From an uncultured Coriobacteriales bacterium (GTDB lineage: Bacteria; Actinomycetota; Coriobacteriia; Coriobacteriales; QAMH01), in the NCBI GenBank assembly GCA_934646835.1, contig CAKUES010000001.1:1-64000 (forward strand): a stretch of DNA of 64,000 nucleotides. Reading direction: 5' to 3'. The position numbers and the translations under genes are program-made. Shown here one piece after another: positions 42,878 to 51,375 of this stretch (position 1 is its first letter; each line of letters begins with the position of its first letter). The notes under the pieces are model-generated. The model did not search any database. It saw only the letters and a list, made by a program, of their open reading frames with translations, and was not told the DNA's origin.

Positions 42878-42905
42878 AACGGGGTCGCAGAACCGCGACC
42901 CCGTT
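42878..42905. repeat. AACGGGGTCGC hairpin
   Basis: AACGGGGTCGC pairs perfectly with GCGACCCCGTT around a 6-base loop. The following ~100 bases hold another short dyad (GTTTGAG/CTCAAAC) and a fragment resembling the arm of the 34264 inverted repeat (CCACCCAGTTTGCG). The rest of the 464-base gap to 43281 has a GGCCTTGGCGCCGGCC dyad near 43228 and no gene. Confidence 0.6.
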
Positions 42906-43281
42906 CAGAGGCGGAAATGCCCAGCGGAGACCCCGTTCCAGGAAAACAACAGTTTGAGCGTCTAGTCTCAAACGTTCAAAAACTCGAACCACCCAGTTTG
43001 CGACGAAAGCCCCTCCCGCCTCCGCCTCCGCAAGTTGTCGCTATGCAAACAGTCGGCGGCGGCGCGGTGGGCGCGTGGTAGTATGTCAGGCTGTTATGTT
43101 CAGGGACCTCGCTCACATATTCCGACACATCCGCCGCATCGCGTCGTTTGACGCCGTGCAGGCGATGCCGTGCACCCCTGCAACACCCTCGCTGTCCTTC
43201 ATGTTGATCTAGAGATCGCCGTCGCCGGCCTTGGCGCCGGCCAGCCGACTATCTCTCATATCGATCAACAGGAGGATTCCT

Positions 43282-44715
43282 TTGAGTCAATCCAAAACCA
43301 CCTCGCGCCAGGTGCGCATCGTCGGCGTCGTCGTCTTTGGCGCCTTCCTCGCCCTGCTCAACCAGACCGTCATGTCCCCAGCGCTGCCGGTCATCATGGC
43401 CGATTTCGCCATTGACGCGTCAACCGCTCAGTGGATCATGTCCATCTACCCGCTCGTCAGCGGCATCATGGTCCCCGTCTCCGCGTTCCTCATCGACCGC
43501 TTTAGCACGCGCAGGCTCTTCTTTGCCGCTACCGGCACCTTTGCCATCGGCACAGCGTTGTGCGCGCTGTCGCCGACCTTCTTCTTGCTCATCTGCGGAC
43601 GCGTGCTGCAGGCTGCGGCTTCCGGCGTGCTGCTGCCGCTGGTAGCCGTCGTTCCCATGCTCGTCTTCCCCGTTGAGAAGCGCGGCACAGCCATGGGAAT
43701 CGCCGGCATCGTCATGTCCGCCGGCCCTGCGGTCGGCCCCGTCGTCGGCGGCGCGATCATCGACTCCTACGGCTGGCGCGTCACGCTCGGCTGCATCGTC
43801 CCGTTGGCGCTCGTCATCCTGATCGCCGGCATGTTCCTGCTCGAAAACGTCGGCGAGCTCAAGCGCCCCAAGCTCGACGTCCCCTCCGTCATCCTCTCCA
43901 CCGTCGCCTTCGGCGGCATGCTCTACGGCTTCTCAAGCGTGTCCTCACTCGGATGGACAAGCCCCGTCGTCCTTGTCGCTATCGCCGCAGGCTTTGTCTG
44001 CCTGGCGCTCTTTGTCCGCCGCCAGCTCAAGCTCGACGAGCCCCTGCTCGAACTGCGCTGCCTCAAATCCGGCGACTTCTGCGTGGCGGCCATCGTCGTC
44101 ACGCTCATCAACGCAGCATGCCTGGTCACCAACACGCTGCTGCCCATCCTGCTGCAGACAGCCATGGGTGCCTCCGCGCTCGAGACCGGCATGGTCATGC
44201 TGCCCGCCGCTGCGGTCGGCATCATCATCAGCCCGCTGTCCGGCGTCATCTTCGACAAGTTCGGGCCGAGGACGATCTCGATCATCGGCCTTACGATGAT
44301 GACGGCGGCGCTGTTCGCCCTGTCGCGCATGGGCGCGGACTCCCCCATCGTGCTCGTCGCCGTCCTGTGCGCCGCGCAGGCGGCTGGCCAGTCGCTGGCT
44401 AACATGCCCGTCAACACCTGGGGCGTCAACGCACTTGAGAACAACCTGATCGCCCACGGCAACGCGATTGCAAACACCGGCAGGCAGGTTGCCGGCGGCC
44501 TGGGCACGGCGATCATCGTGACGCTGATGACCTCCGTTACCATGAGCGCCAGCGCGGGCGGTGCTTCCACTGTGGCCGCGACCGTGTCCGGCACGAGCGC
44601 CGCGTACATGGCGTGCGCGGGCATCGGACTTGTCTCGCTCGTCTTTGGCATCATCAAGATCAGAAACCCCAAGAAGCGCGCAGCCGCTGCCGCCGCTCAG
44701 ACCGAGGAGGCGTAA
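43282..44715 (+). CDS. MFS transporter, DHA2-type multidrug exporter
   Basis: A 477-residue membrane protein with about 14 predicted helices, as in the DHA2 (EmrB/QacA) drug:proton antiporters. N-Q-T-V-M-S-P-A-L-P-V-I and D-R-F-S-T-R-R-L match the motif D1 and motif A regions, and G-P-A-V-G-P-V-V-G-G is the antiporter motif C. A TTG at 43282 is the likely start, six bases behind AGGAGG. A CBS-domain gene follows after three bases. The exported compound cannot be told. Confidence 0.9.
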   Translation: MSQSKTTSRQVRIVGVVVFGAFLALLNQTVMSPALPVIMADFAIDASTAQWIMSIYPLVSGIMVPVSAFLIDRFSTRRLFFAATGTFAIGTALCALSPTFFLLICGRVLQAAASGVLLPLVAVVPMLVFPVEKRGTAMGIAGIVMSAGPAVGPVVGGAIIDSYGWRVTLGCIVPLALVILIAGMFLLENVGELKRPKLDVPSVILSTVAFGGMLYGFSSVSSLGWTSPVVLVAIAAGFVCLALFVRRQLKLDEPLLELRCLKSGDFCVAAIVVTLINAACLVTNTLLPILLQTAMGASALETGMVMLPAAAVGIIISPLSGVIFDKFGPRTISIIGLTMMTAALFALSRMGADSPIVLVAVLCAAQAAGQSLANMPVNTWGVNALENNLIAHGNAIANTGRQVAGGLGTAIIVTLMTSVTMSASAGGASTVAATVSGTSAAYMACAGIGLVSLVFGIIKIRNPKKRAAAAAAQTEEA

Positions 44716-44718
44716 GCC

Positions 44719-45234
44719 ATGACAGAGATCATCCCCGACAACATCCCCCTGGAGACCGAGGGCACGAGCATCGAGCAGATCATGGAGCGCGAGCCGTTTG
44801 CGTGCCCCATGGGTGCGACACTGGGCGAGGCATGCGGCCTGCTCATCGAGCACGGCGTATCCGGCATGCCCGTGGTTGACGACAAACAGCGCGTCGTGGG
44901 CTTCATCAGCGACGGCGACATCATGAGGGCCGTGGCGCAGCACCGCGCGCACTCCATCTTCAACGGCGACGCCGCGTCCATGCTGTACTTCGACGCCGCG
45001 CCGCTTGAGGATAAGATCGCCGAGCTCAAGACCCGCAACGTCATGGAACTGGCGACGAGCAAGGTCGTTTGCGCGACGCCCAACGAGAGCATCGGCCGCG
45101 TGGCGAACACGCTGTCCAAGCGCAAGTTCAAGAAGCTGCCCGTGGTCAACGCCGACGGCACGCTGGTCGGCATCATCCGTCGCAGCGCGATTCTGCGCTA
45201 CGTGTTCAGCGTGATGTTCGGCAAGGAGGAATAA
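44719..45234 (+). CDS. Tandem CBS-domain protein
   Basis: A 171-residue cytoplasmic protein with two CBS domains, about residues 15-75 (G-V-S-G-M-P-V-V-D-D, G-F-I-S-D-G-D-I-M-R) and 100-165 (F-K-K-L-P-V-V-N-A-D-G-T-L-V-G-I-I-R-R). Such pairs bind adenine nucleotides and sense energy state. It starts three bases after the MFS exporter gene and is thus co-expressed; the CBS protein may tune the exporter. A 140-bp inverted repeat follows about 45 bases downstream. Confidence 0.88.
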   Translation: MTEIIPDNIPLETEGTSIEQIMEREPFACPMGATLGEACGLLIEHGVSGMPVVDDKQRVVGFISDGDIMRAVAQHRAHSIFNGDAASMLYFDAAPLEDKIAELKTRNVMELATSKVVCATPNESIGRVANTLSKRKFKKLPVVNADGTLVGIIRRSAILRYVFSVMFGKEE

Positions 45235-45278
45235 GAGCGCGCCGTTGGCCAACAAAGCGTCAAGAGGGTCTCGCAATC

Positions 45279-45418
45279 AAAAAGATGCCGAAGTGTTAAG
45301 GGTTTTGGCGAACACGCGAGTAGACGGCTGTTGAAGCTTGCAAAACCGCAGGTCACAGCGTTGCGGATTCTTGGCTACTCGATGCTTTCGGCTAACCCTT
45401 AACACTTCGGCATCTTTT
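45279..45418. repeat. Long inverted repeat with AAGTGTTAAGGG arms
   Basis: Arms AAAAGATGCCGAAGTGTTAAGGGTT (about 45280-45304 and 45394-45418) pair perfectly. The centre holds GCTTGCAAAACCGCAGGTCA followed by AGCGTTGC on the plus strand, the core present in reverse in the 30310 element, which has nearly the same arms. Confidence 0.85.
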
Positions 45419-45496
45419 CACGACATATGTTTGCTGTTGAAGCGTTTTTGATCGCCGGTGCAGTCGCGAAGCCCCTTTTGAAGACACCATCCAGAT

Positions 45497-45860
45497 TGTC
45501 TGAACGAAAAATCGTTCAGACATTTACGGCAATCCCCCAGATTCGCCAGAGCAAGTCGAATTCATTCGACTTTGGCGTGGAAGACACACTGGGCTTCGTG
45601 TGAGCACTGGACGGTCGCAACGACACGTAGTCGCGAGACGAAGTCCGCGACACCTCGCAGGGGCAGCCGGTCCGCAGCACCAGATGGCGCCGACTTCGTC
45701 AGGCGCCTACGGGAGGCTTGCGGCTCGACGCCGCTGGCGCAGCGCCCTTCGCGGGCACCTCCCCGGTTGTCTGAACGAAAAATCGTTCAGACAACCGGCT
45801 CAATCACCCGAATACACCCAAAACCCGAATTGTCTGAACGATTTTTCGTTCAGACAATTC
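45497..45860. repeat. CTGAACGA hairpins and REP-like elements
   Basis: Three CTGAACGA hairpins at 45497-45522, 45763-45798 and 45827-45860 have the inner stem CTGAACGA/TCGTTCAG with different outer stems (TGT/ACA; CCGGTTGT/ACAACCGG; GAATTGT/ACAATTC). Between them are a GTAGTCGCG-type REP at about 45626-45664 and a GGCGCC-type REP at 45679-45711. The 667-base gap between two convergent genes contains nothing else. Confidence 0.75.
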
Positions 45861-45901
45861 GCGGCACCCCCCACATCCGTCCCAAAAGAGAAGCCACAAA
45901 C

Positions 45902-47020
45902 CTACAGGTCCCTCTCCTCTGCGATGCGTTCGAAGAAGTACTCTCTGAATCCCGGCAGGCAGAATTCGAGCAAGCCCTTTGACCGCTCTTGGATAACACC
46001 ATGCTGCAACAGACGTTTCTTGTATCTCGAAACATGACCGCTTCTCTTATCTAATCTGGCGGCCAAATCTGTCTGCTTCGTCGCTCCTGAGTCTTGCGTC
46101 ATTGCCCAAAGGAAGGATTTGTCGGCTTCGCTCAGCTCAAACCACACCGCTTCGTAGACTCTTTCATCCAGCTCCTTGCGCGCGATGCTTGCTGCGGCGT
46201 TAACGCTTAAGATATCCACGATGTTTGAATCCTCGGCCATGCGCCAGGTGCGATAACCCGCAAGCTGTAACATGAAGGGGAAGCCCCCGATAGCGTTAAT
46301 CGCGGCTTCAAGAGCATCGGGCTCGAAGCTTTTGCCGCCGTCGCGCATCGTCCTTACCAGCGCCTCTTCGACTTCGTAATCGCTCAATGCCTGCAGCTCG
46401 TATCGTGCGGCTCTTCGCAGGAATGAAGTTGATTTACCCGAGAGCAGCGACGTTACCGCATACGGAAGACCCGCCATGATGAGGGAGACCTTCTTCCCCT
46501 CGTCGAGGAAGTGCTGGAAAGCGGCGACGAGTGTCACCATTTCCTCAATATCAGGATTGACCTCGTCAATCGTCACTAGCAGCCCAGTGTCGCATTCAGC
46601 CAAAGCATCCAGAATATCGTCCATCCTTGAACGCCAGTTCGACAGCTCGCAAGGCGAATCCTCCAGCTCAATCGAGATGAGCTCGGCAATTCCTGCTCCT
46701 TTGATTTTGCGCGAGGGGTTGGTATCCACCAGATGTCGTGCCGCTCGTTGCGTTCTGATAAGGATCTCGTCGAGCATCCCCTCAACGCAGGTAACGCGAG
46801 CCGTAATCCACCCCGAAGACTCGGCTGCGTCGGCAAAATAGGACAGGAGAGCCGTCTTGCCCATACCGCGCGGGCCGACCAAAAGGCTGATGATCGCTGG
46901 ATCGTTGCCTGTGCCGGAAAGAGCTGTCTCCACATCGGCGATGATCCTTTCGCGTCCGGCTATGTGCAAGGGAACCTTGCCGACCACAGGGGTGAATGGA
47001 TTGTCGAAATCTATTGCCAT
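45902..47020 (-). CDS. AAA ATPase with C-terminal winged helix, orphan
   Basis: A 372-residue protein of the archaeal-ATPase/STAND-like class. Walker A is G-P-R-G-M-G-K-T-A-L-L (residues ~48-58), Walker B L-L-V-T-I-D-E-V, followed by A-G-L-P-Y as sensor 1. The last ~90 residues read like a winged helix (T-D-L-A-A-R-L-D-K-R-S-G-H-V-S-R-Y-K-K-R-L). Such proteins occur with toxin, nuclease or signalling partners, but none is adjacent here. The start at 47020 has GAGG upstream. The surrounding gaps are packed with repeats. Function unknown. Confidence 0.8.
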   Translation of the reverse strand: MAIDFDNPFTPVVGKVPLHIAGRERIIADVETALSGTGNDPAIISLLVGPRGMGKTALLSYFADAAESSGWITARVTCVEGMLDEILIRTQRAARHLVDTNPSRKIKGAGIAELISIELEDSPCELSNWRSRMDDILDALAECDTGLLVTIDEVNPDIEEMVTLVAAFQHFLDEGKKVSLIMAGLPYAVTSLLSGKSTSFLRRAARYELQALSDYEVEEALVRTMRDGGKSFEPDALEAAINAIGGFPFMLQLAGYRTWRMAEDSNIVDILSVNAAASIARKELDERVYEAVWFELSEADKSFLWAMTQDSGATKQTDLAARLDKRSGHVSRYKKRLLQHGVIQERSKGLLEFCLPGFREYFFERIAEERDL

Positions 47021-47192
47021 GGCCGCCTCCTCTGTTGATTACTTTCAGCATAGAATAGCAACCTTCATTAAAGTTTGCACGCGTTAGCAAAGTTTGTAAT
47101 CGTTAGCTTCAGGGTGTTGTACGTGCTCCAGCGCCCGTTCTGAGCATGCGGGTCCTACAGAGGCGCACCGTGAGCACGGGATAGTCGCTGCA

Positions 47193-47288
47193 ACACGTAG
47201 TCGCGAGACGAAGTCCGCGATACCTCGCAGGGATCAGCCCGCCCGCTGCAACCCGATGGCGCCGACTTCGTCTGGCGCCTACGCGGGG
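47193..47288. repeat. Pair of REP-like hairpins with different stems
   Basis: A GTAGTCGCG-A-GACGAAGTC-CGCGA element (about 47193-47230) stands next to a GGCGCC-type element (47246-47288) in opposite orientation. Both keep the GAC-GAA-GTC loop region and a bulged A while the stems differ. A similar pair is at 45626-45711. The rest of the 385-base gap holds only the terminator described next. Confidence 0.7.
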
Positions 47289-47327
47289 CCTGCGGCTCAC
47301 CAGCGCTGGCGCGTGCCCTCCTCCTCC

Positions 47328-47370
47328 AAAAAGAGAGGCCGCTGAATGACTCGCCGTTCAGCGGCCTCTC
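47328..47370 (-). terminator. Intrinsic terminator of the metal-import/MoxR operon
   Basis: On the minus strand GAGAGGCCGCTGAACG and the matching CATTCAGCGGCCTCTC form a long hairpin followed by five T residues, 36 bases after the MoxR stop codon. The inner stem resembles the CTGAACGA repeat family, which may therefore be derived from or used as terminators. Confidence 0.8.
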
Positions 47371-47405
47371 GCAATCAACAGCCCGCAGCCGCAAAGCGTC
47401 GCAAG

Positions 47406-48377
47406 TTACTCCCCGTCGGCGCAGTACGGCACGGCAATGGAGCCGAGGATGCTGTTGACCACGTCTTGAGCGGTGCGTCCCTGAACCTTGGCCTCGTGGC
47501 TCAAGGTGATGCGGTGGCACAGGACACAGGGCGCGAGCGCTTTGACGTCGTCGGGCATGACGTAGCCGCGGCCACGGGACAGCGCGAAGGCGCGGCTCAG
47601 CGCCATGAGCGCAAGGCCGCCGCGCGTCGAGGAGCCCACCTGGATCTCCGGGTTGGAGCGCGTCGCGGTGAGGATTTCCACGATGTAGCGCGTGACGAGC
47701 TGGCTGACGTGGACTTGGGTGGCGATATCGCGCACAGCGAGCACGTCAGACGCGCTGGCCACCGGGCGCACGGCCTTCTTGGCGCTGTCGCCGAGCTCCA
47801 GCACGCGCATCTCCTGCTCGAAGTCCGGATAGCCCATGGACAGCTTGATGAGGAAGCGGTCGAGCTGAGCCTCGGGCAACGGGTAGGTGCCAAACTGCTC
47901 GATGGGGTTTTGCGTGGCGAGCACCATGAAGGGCTCGACGAGCTTGTGCGTGACGCTATCGACGGTGACCTGGCGCTCCTCCATCGCCTCGAGCAAGGCG
48001 GACTGCGTCTTGGCAGAGGCGCGGTTGATCTCGTCGGCCAAGACGAGGTTGCTCATCACGCCGCCAGGCCTGAACTCGAAATCGCGTGTCTTCTGGTTGA
48101 AGATCGAGAAGCCCGCAACGTCGGAGGGCATGACGTCGGGTGTGAACTGGATGCGGTTGAAGCCGCAGTCGACGGACTTGGCCAGCGTCGAGACAAGCGT
48201 GGTCTTGCCGGTGCCGGGCAAATCCTCGAGCAGGACATGGCCCCGGGCGATGAGCGAGAGCACCACAAGCTCGACAGCGCCGTGCTTGCCCTGGATGACG
48301 GTGTCGACGTTGCCGACGATGCGCTCGATGACGGCCCTCGCGGCCTCGACCTGGCTTTGACTGGGCATCTCTGCCAT
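47406..48377 (-). CDS. MoxR-type AAA ATPase
   Basis: A 323-residue AAA_3 family ATPase of typical MoxR length. Walker A is D-L-P-G-T-G-K-T-T (residues ~44-52), Walker B L-V-L-A-D-E-I-N-R-A (~107-116), followed by the family segment A-L-L-E-A-M-E-E-R-Q-V-T-V-D and A-T-Q-N-P-I-E-Q-F-G-T-Y-P-L-P-E-A-Q-L-D-R-F. MoxR ATPases usually work with DUF58 and VWA proteins in assembling or maturing other proteins. Here the DUF58 partner is encoded at 51368-52657 in the same operon, with a DUF4129 protein. It is the last gene, 15 bases after the ATPase of the FecBCD-like importer. Confidence 0.93.
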   Translation of the reverse strand: MAEMPSQSQVEAARAVIERIVGNVDTVIQGKHGAVELVVLSLIARGHVLLEDLPGTGKTTLVSTLAKSVDCGFNRIQFTPDVMPSDVAGFSIFNQKTRDFEFRPGGVMSNLVLADEINRASAKTQSALLEAMEERQVTVDSVTHKLVEPFMVLATQNPIEQFGTYPLPEAQLDRFLIKLSMGYPDFEQEMRVLELGDSAKKAVRPVASASDVLAVRDIATQVHVSQLVTRYIVEILTATRSNPEIQVGSSTRGGLALMALSRAFALSRGRGYVMPDDVKALAPCVLCHRITLSHEAKVQGRTAQDVVNSILGSIAVPYCADGE

Positions 48378-48392
48378 GTTGTTATCCTCTCT

Positions 48393-49175
48393 CTAGAAAA
48401 CCGGCGCGCACATGCGCATGGGCTCGTTGTGGCTGTCCATGAACTCGACGATCTTGACGCCCACGCCGTAGGCGGCCCTCATGTTCTTCTCCGTGATGAT
48501 CCGCGTCGCTGGGCCAAACTGCATGGGCGCGTCGCGCTGCAGCAAGACGACGTTGGACTTGCACATGAAGGCGTGGTCGGGACTGTGCGTGGTCATGACG
48601 ACGGCATAGCCCTTGGCGGCCAGGTCACGTACCTTGGAGATAACGCGCATGGCGTTGCCGTAGTCGAGCGCGGCGGTGGGCTCGTCGAGCACGAGCAGGC
48701 GAGGCTGCTGGCACAGGGCGCGGGCGATCATCACCAGCTGCAGCTCGCCGCCGGAGATGTCCGTGTAGACCTTGTCGCGCAGGTGGTAGACGCCCATGTC
48801 GTTCATGGCGTTTTCTGCGATGTTGTAATCCTCCGCACTCGGCTGGCCGGCAAGTCCCATTTTGTTGACGCGGCCGAGCAACACGACGTCTTTAACCTGG
48901 TATGGAAAAGGCGGCGTGTGGGCCTGGCTCACGTAGGCCATGGTGTCTGCAAGGCGCTTGGGGCTCCATTTGGAGATATCGTCGCCGTCGACGGTGACCT
49001 TCCCGCCTTGGAGCGGGATTAAGCCGAGTATCGACTTGAACAGGGTCGACTTGCCTACGCCGTTGGGGCCGAGCATGCAGCAGACCTCGCCGCTCTCAAC
49101 GCTGAAGTTCACGTAGCGCTGGACGGGCTTGCCCTTCTCGTAGCCGCAGGTCGCGTCTAAAACCTCGAGTTTCAT
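48393..49175 (-). CDS. FecE-type ABC transporter ATP-binding protein
   Basis: A 260-residue ATPase of the iron/cobalamin (FecE/BtuD) type: Walker A G-P-N-G-V-G-K-S-T (residues ~37-45), signature I-S-G-G-E-L-Q-L-V-M-I-A-R-A, Walker B L-L-V-L-D-E-P-T-A-A-L-D and T-T-H-S-P-D-H-A. V-S-Q-A-H-T-P-P-F-P-Y is the Q-loop. It should drive the two FecCD-type permeases encoded upstream in the operon. An AAGGAAAGG site precedes the ATG, 12 bases after the cysteine-rich protein gene. The metal or metallophore is unknown. Confidence 0.92.
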   Translation of the reverse strand: MKLEVLDATCGYEKGKPVQRYVNFSVESGEVCCMLGPNGVGKSTLFKSILGLIPLQGGKVTVDGDDISKWSPKRLADTMAYVSQAHTPPFPYQVKDVVLLGRVNKMGLAGQPSAEDYNIAENAMNDMGVYHLRDKVYTDISGGELQLVMIARALCQQPRLLVLDEPTAALDYGNAMRVISKVRDLAAKGYAVVMTTHSPDHAFMCKSNVVLLQRDAPMQFGPATRIITEKNMRAAYGVGVKIVEFMDSHNEPMRMCAPVF

Positions 49176-49187
49176 CGTTGCCTTTCC

Positions 49188-49928
49188 TTAGCAGCAGCCG
49201 CAAGAGCAGCTGGAGCCACTGTCCTTAGCGCCCGCGTCGACCGCAGCGGCTTTGGGCTCCGCGGGGCGAGCGGTGCTCTGGTCGTACTTCTCGCGCAGGA
49301 AGCCGCGGATGTTGTCCGGCATAACGTACTCGTCGTATGCGGGCTTCTCGTGCGTGAAGACGACCTCGAGGAGGCGCTTGACGATATAGGCCACGGGCGG
49401 GACCTCGTAGAGCTTGCCGTTGAAGTCGAACTGGCGGCAGAAGACATCGTAGCTGGACAGGGTGCGGCAGCAGTCGCATTCGTTCTCGATGACCTCGGGA
49501 CAGATGTCGACGCCGTTGACGCGCACGGTGGGGCTGCTCAAGAACTCGAAGCGGTCTGCCAGGTACTCGTTCTCGATCTCCACCTTGTTCATGACGATGT
49601 TGTAGCCGGCCATGTCCATGATGGGGCGCACCTGCTCGACGGCGGCAGCCACGCGCGCATCTGTACCCTGGCAACGGTCGCAAACGCTCTGGTCGAGGTA
49701 GAGGTAGTCGACGATGACGACCTCCTTGCGGCCGAGGTTGGGGTCGTCTTGCGTGGCATCGGGGTCACAGCAGCCGTTGGACTCGCCGCTGCCGCAGCAG
49801 CAGTCGGAGTCATCACCGCAGCAGCAGCTCTCCTTGGCCTCGGAGTGCTTCGAGCCACCACAGCAGCAGCTCTCCTCCTTCTCCTTCTTGGTCTCACCAG
49901 AGCAGCAGCAGTCGTTATTCTTCGTCAT
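49188..49928 (-). CDS. Cysteine-rich DUF2703-like protein with metallothionein-like ends
   Basis: A 246-residue soluble protein. The first ~65 residues contain four Cys triplets (C-C-C-S, C-C-C-G-G, C-C-C-G-D, C-C-C-G-S) plus two C-C pairs in a Glu/Ser/Lys-rich, low-complexity stretch. The middle (~70-200) looks like a DUF2703/thioredoxin-like fold, with C-D-R-C-Q-G where a C-x2-C site is expected and E-N-E-C-D-C-C later. The C-terminus is S-C-S-C-G-C-C. The many Cys groups suggest binding of soft metal or metalloid ions, by storage or delivery. ATG 49928 follows GGGAGG by eight bases. It lies between the DUF4129 gene and the FecE-like ATPase gene. No signal peptide is present. Confidence 0.75.
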   Translation of the reverse strand: MTKNNDCCCSGETKKEKEESCCCGGSKHSEAKESCCCGDDSDCCCGSGESNGCCDPDATQDDPNLGRKEVVIVDYLYLDQSVCDRCQGTDARVAAAVEQVRPIMDMAGYNIVMNKVEIENEYLADRFEFLSSPTVRVNGVDICPEVIENECDCCRTLSSYDVFCRQFDFNGKLYEVPPVAYIVKRLLEVVFTHEKPAYDEYVMPDNIRGFLREKYDQSTARPAEPKAAAVDAGAKDSGSSCSCGCC

Positions 49929-50028
49929 ACTCAATACCTCCCATTTTCAGACGGGCATGTGCCCGTCACCACAAACAGTGCAAGTAGCCAACAGGGCCAG
50001 CATGTTGCCAGGCCCTTGCAAGGCAGAA

Positions 50029-51375
50029 TCACAGCGTCAGATGTCGTATTCGATAGCCAAACAGCCCGAGCTCCTTGCGCGCTTTTCGATAGAAGCTCTC
50101 GTACAGGTAATCCATGGCCTTGAGATCCTCATCAGCCACAGGCACATCGCCGTACTGCTGCGCAACGAACAAGGCCGTCAGGTGATCGAAGGAACCCGCC
50201 TCCTGCGCCCCCGCAAAGGGATAGATGCGCTCCCTGAACTTGTTGGCGTAGTCGACCGGAGTCATAGCATCTGGCTTGGCAAAGCCCAGCTTGGCAAAAC
50301 GCGACAAGAAGAATCGATACAACGTGATGACGTAAGTCCCGTTGCCCTTGTTGCGCATGCGCTGCCAGCGGACCTTCCTAACCACAAAGCGAGGGAGCAC
50401 GAGCAAGACCACGACCAGCACGAAGACGATCAGGATAAGAAGCGGCCAAGGAATGCTCGAGTTGAGCGCGACCTTCCGCGCACCTTCGACAAGGTCGGCA
50501 AGGTCGATGTCCGAGTACTTGCCGGAGAGGTAGTTCTCCTTCTTCTGCGGCGCGCTTGTCCCGCTCTCGTCATGTTGCTCTGAGCTCTCGTCGATCTTCT
50601 TGTCAGTCGTCGTCTTGGGATCAAGGCTCTCGTCGACATTCGAGCTGGTCACGACGTTGTCCGTGTCGGGCGACAGCGAAACCACTCCCTTGACAGGCTG
50701 CTCCTCGTAAGCGAGGTAGATCGTCTGCAGCTTGATCGTCGCATGGGGCGGATTGAGCGGCATGACGATACCGATCACAATAACGGAGGCAACGAGGCAC
50801 AAGGCGAGCGGCAAGCCGACGACAGAAGCCACAAGCTTTGCCGGCAGCTTCCCGCCTGCAGCAGCGGCGGGCTGAGCTCCAAACCTCAAAGCAAGCAGCG
50901 CCAAGGCCGCAACGGCGAAGACGAAAGTGCTGACGAGCATGTTGGCGGTGTACATCAGCTGGATGTAACTGCAGGCGAACAAGCCCAAGGCAAACAACGC
51001 GACGCAGCCGAGGTGCTTGCGTGAGCAAGCGAACACCACGGCGTTCACGATGCCGACAAGCGCGCAGAAGACGAAGAGGTTCTCCGGCACGTCTTCAACG
51101 GGGTTGACCTGCGGGGAGACGGCAACCGCCGCAGCGCACGATGCGACAAGCAGCGCTGCGAATGCCGCGCGCGAGCCCCATCGCCAGGAGGGGCGTGCAG
51201 CCCCCACACCCAAAACCACCTGAGCGACAGAGCAGGCCGCAAGGTTGAGGGCAAGGTTGTGGTGGATAGCGTCGCTGACGTTGAAACCGCCTTGGACAAT
51301 GAGTTCAAGCGAGCATGCAGCGACGACGCACAGCAGCAGCTCGAACCCAAGCAACAGCTTCGTACCCTTACTCAT
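50029..51375 (-). CDS. Membrane protein with C-terminal DUF4129 domain, no transglutaminase domain
   Basis: A 448-residue protein with six or seven membrane helices in the first ~240 residues, an acidic extracytoplasmic linker (~250-315), another helix (~318-340) and a C-terminal DUF4129-like domain (~360-448; D-A-M-T-P-V-D-Y-A, L-T-A-L-F-V-A-Q-Q-Y-G). In many bacteria MoxR and DUF58 genes are followed by a TgpA-like protein with DUF3488, transglutaminase and DUF4129 parts; here the transglutaminase core is missing. The start at 51375 has GGGAGGCGG upstream and overlaps the end of the DUF58 gene by eight bases. It may anchor or regulate the MoxR/DUF58 pair at the membrane. Confidence 0.75.
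   Translation of the reverse strand: MSKGTKLLLGFELLLCVVAACSLELIVQGGFNVSDAIHHNLALNLAACSVAQVVLGVGAARPSWRWGSRAAFAALLVASCAAAVAVSPQVNPVEDVPENLFVFCALVGIVNAVVFACSRKHLGCVALFALGLFACSYIQLMYTANMLVSTFVFAVAALALLALRFGAQPAAAAGGKLPAKLVASVVGLPLALCLVASVIVIGIVMPLNPPHATIKLQTIYLAYEEQPVKGVVSLSPDTDNVVTSSNVDESLDPKTTTDKKIDESSEQHDESGTSAPQKKENYLSGKYSDIDLADLVEGARKVALNSSIPWPLLILIVFVLVVVLLVLPRFVVRKVRWQRMRNKGNGTYVITLYRFFLSRFAKLGFAKPDAMTPVDYANKFRERIYPFAGAQEAGSFDHLTALFVAQQYGDVPVADEDLKAMDYLYESFYRKARKELGLFGYRIRHLTL

Noticed and set aside
30310..45418. Large imperfect hairpins as integron attC sites
   Set aside because: No R-box consensus or integrase was seen, genes are not cassette-like, and here the centre is conserved while the arms vary, the opposite of attC sites.
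47346..49022. 558-codon plus-strand frame opposite the MoxR and FecE-like genes
   Set aside because: Both opposite genes have intact Walker and signature motifs and ribosome sites; the antisense frame has no domain and begins in a terminator hairpin.
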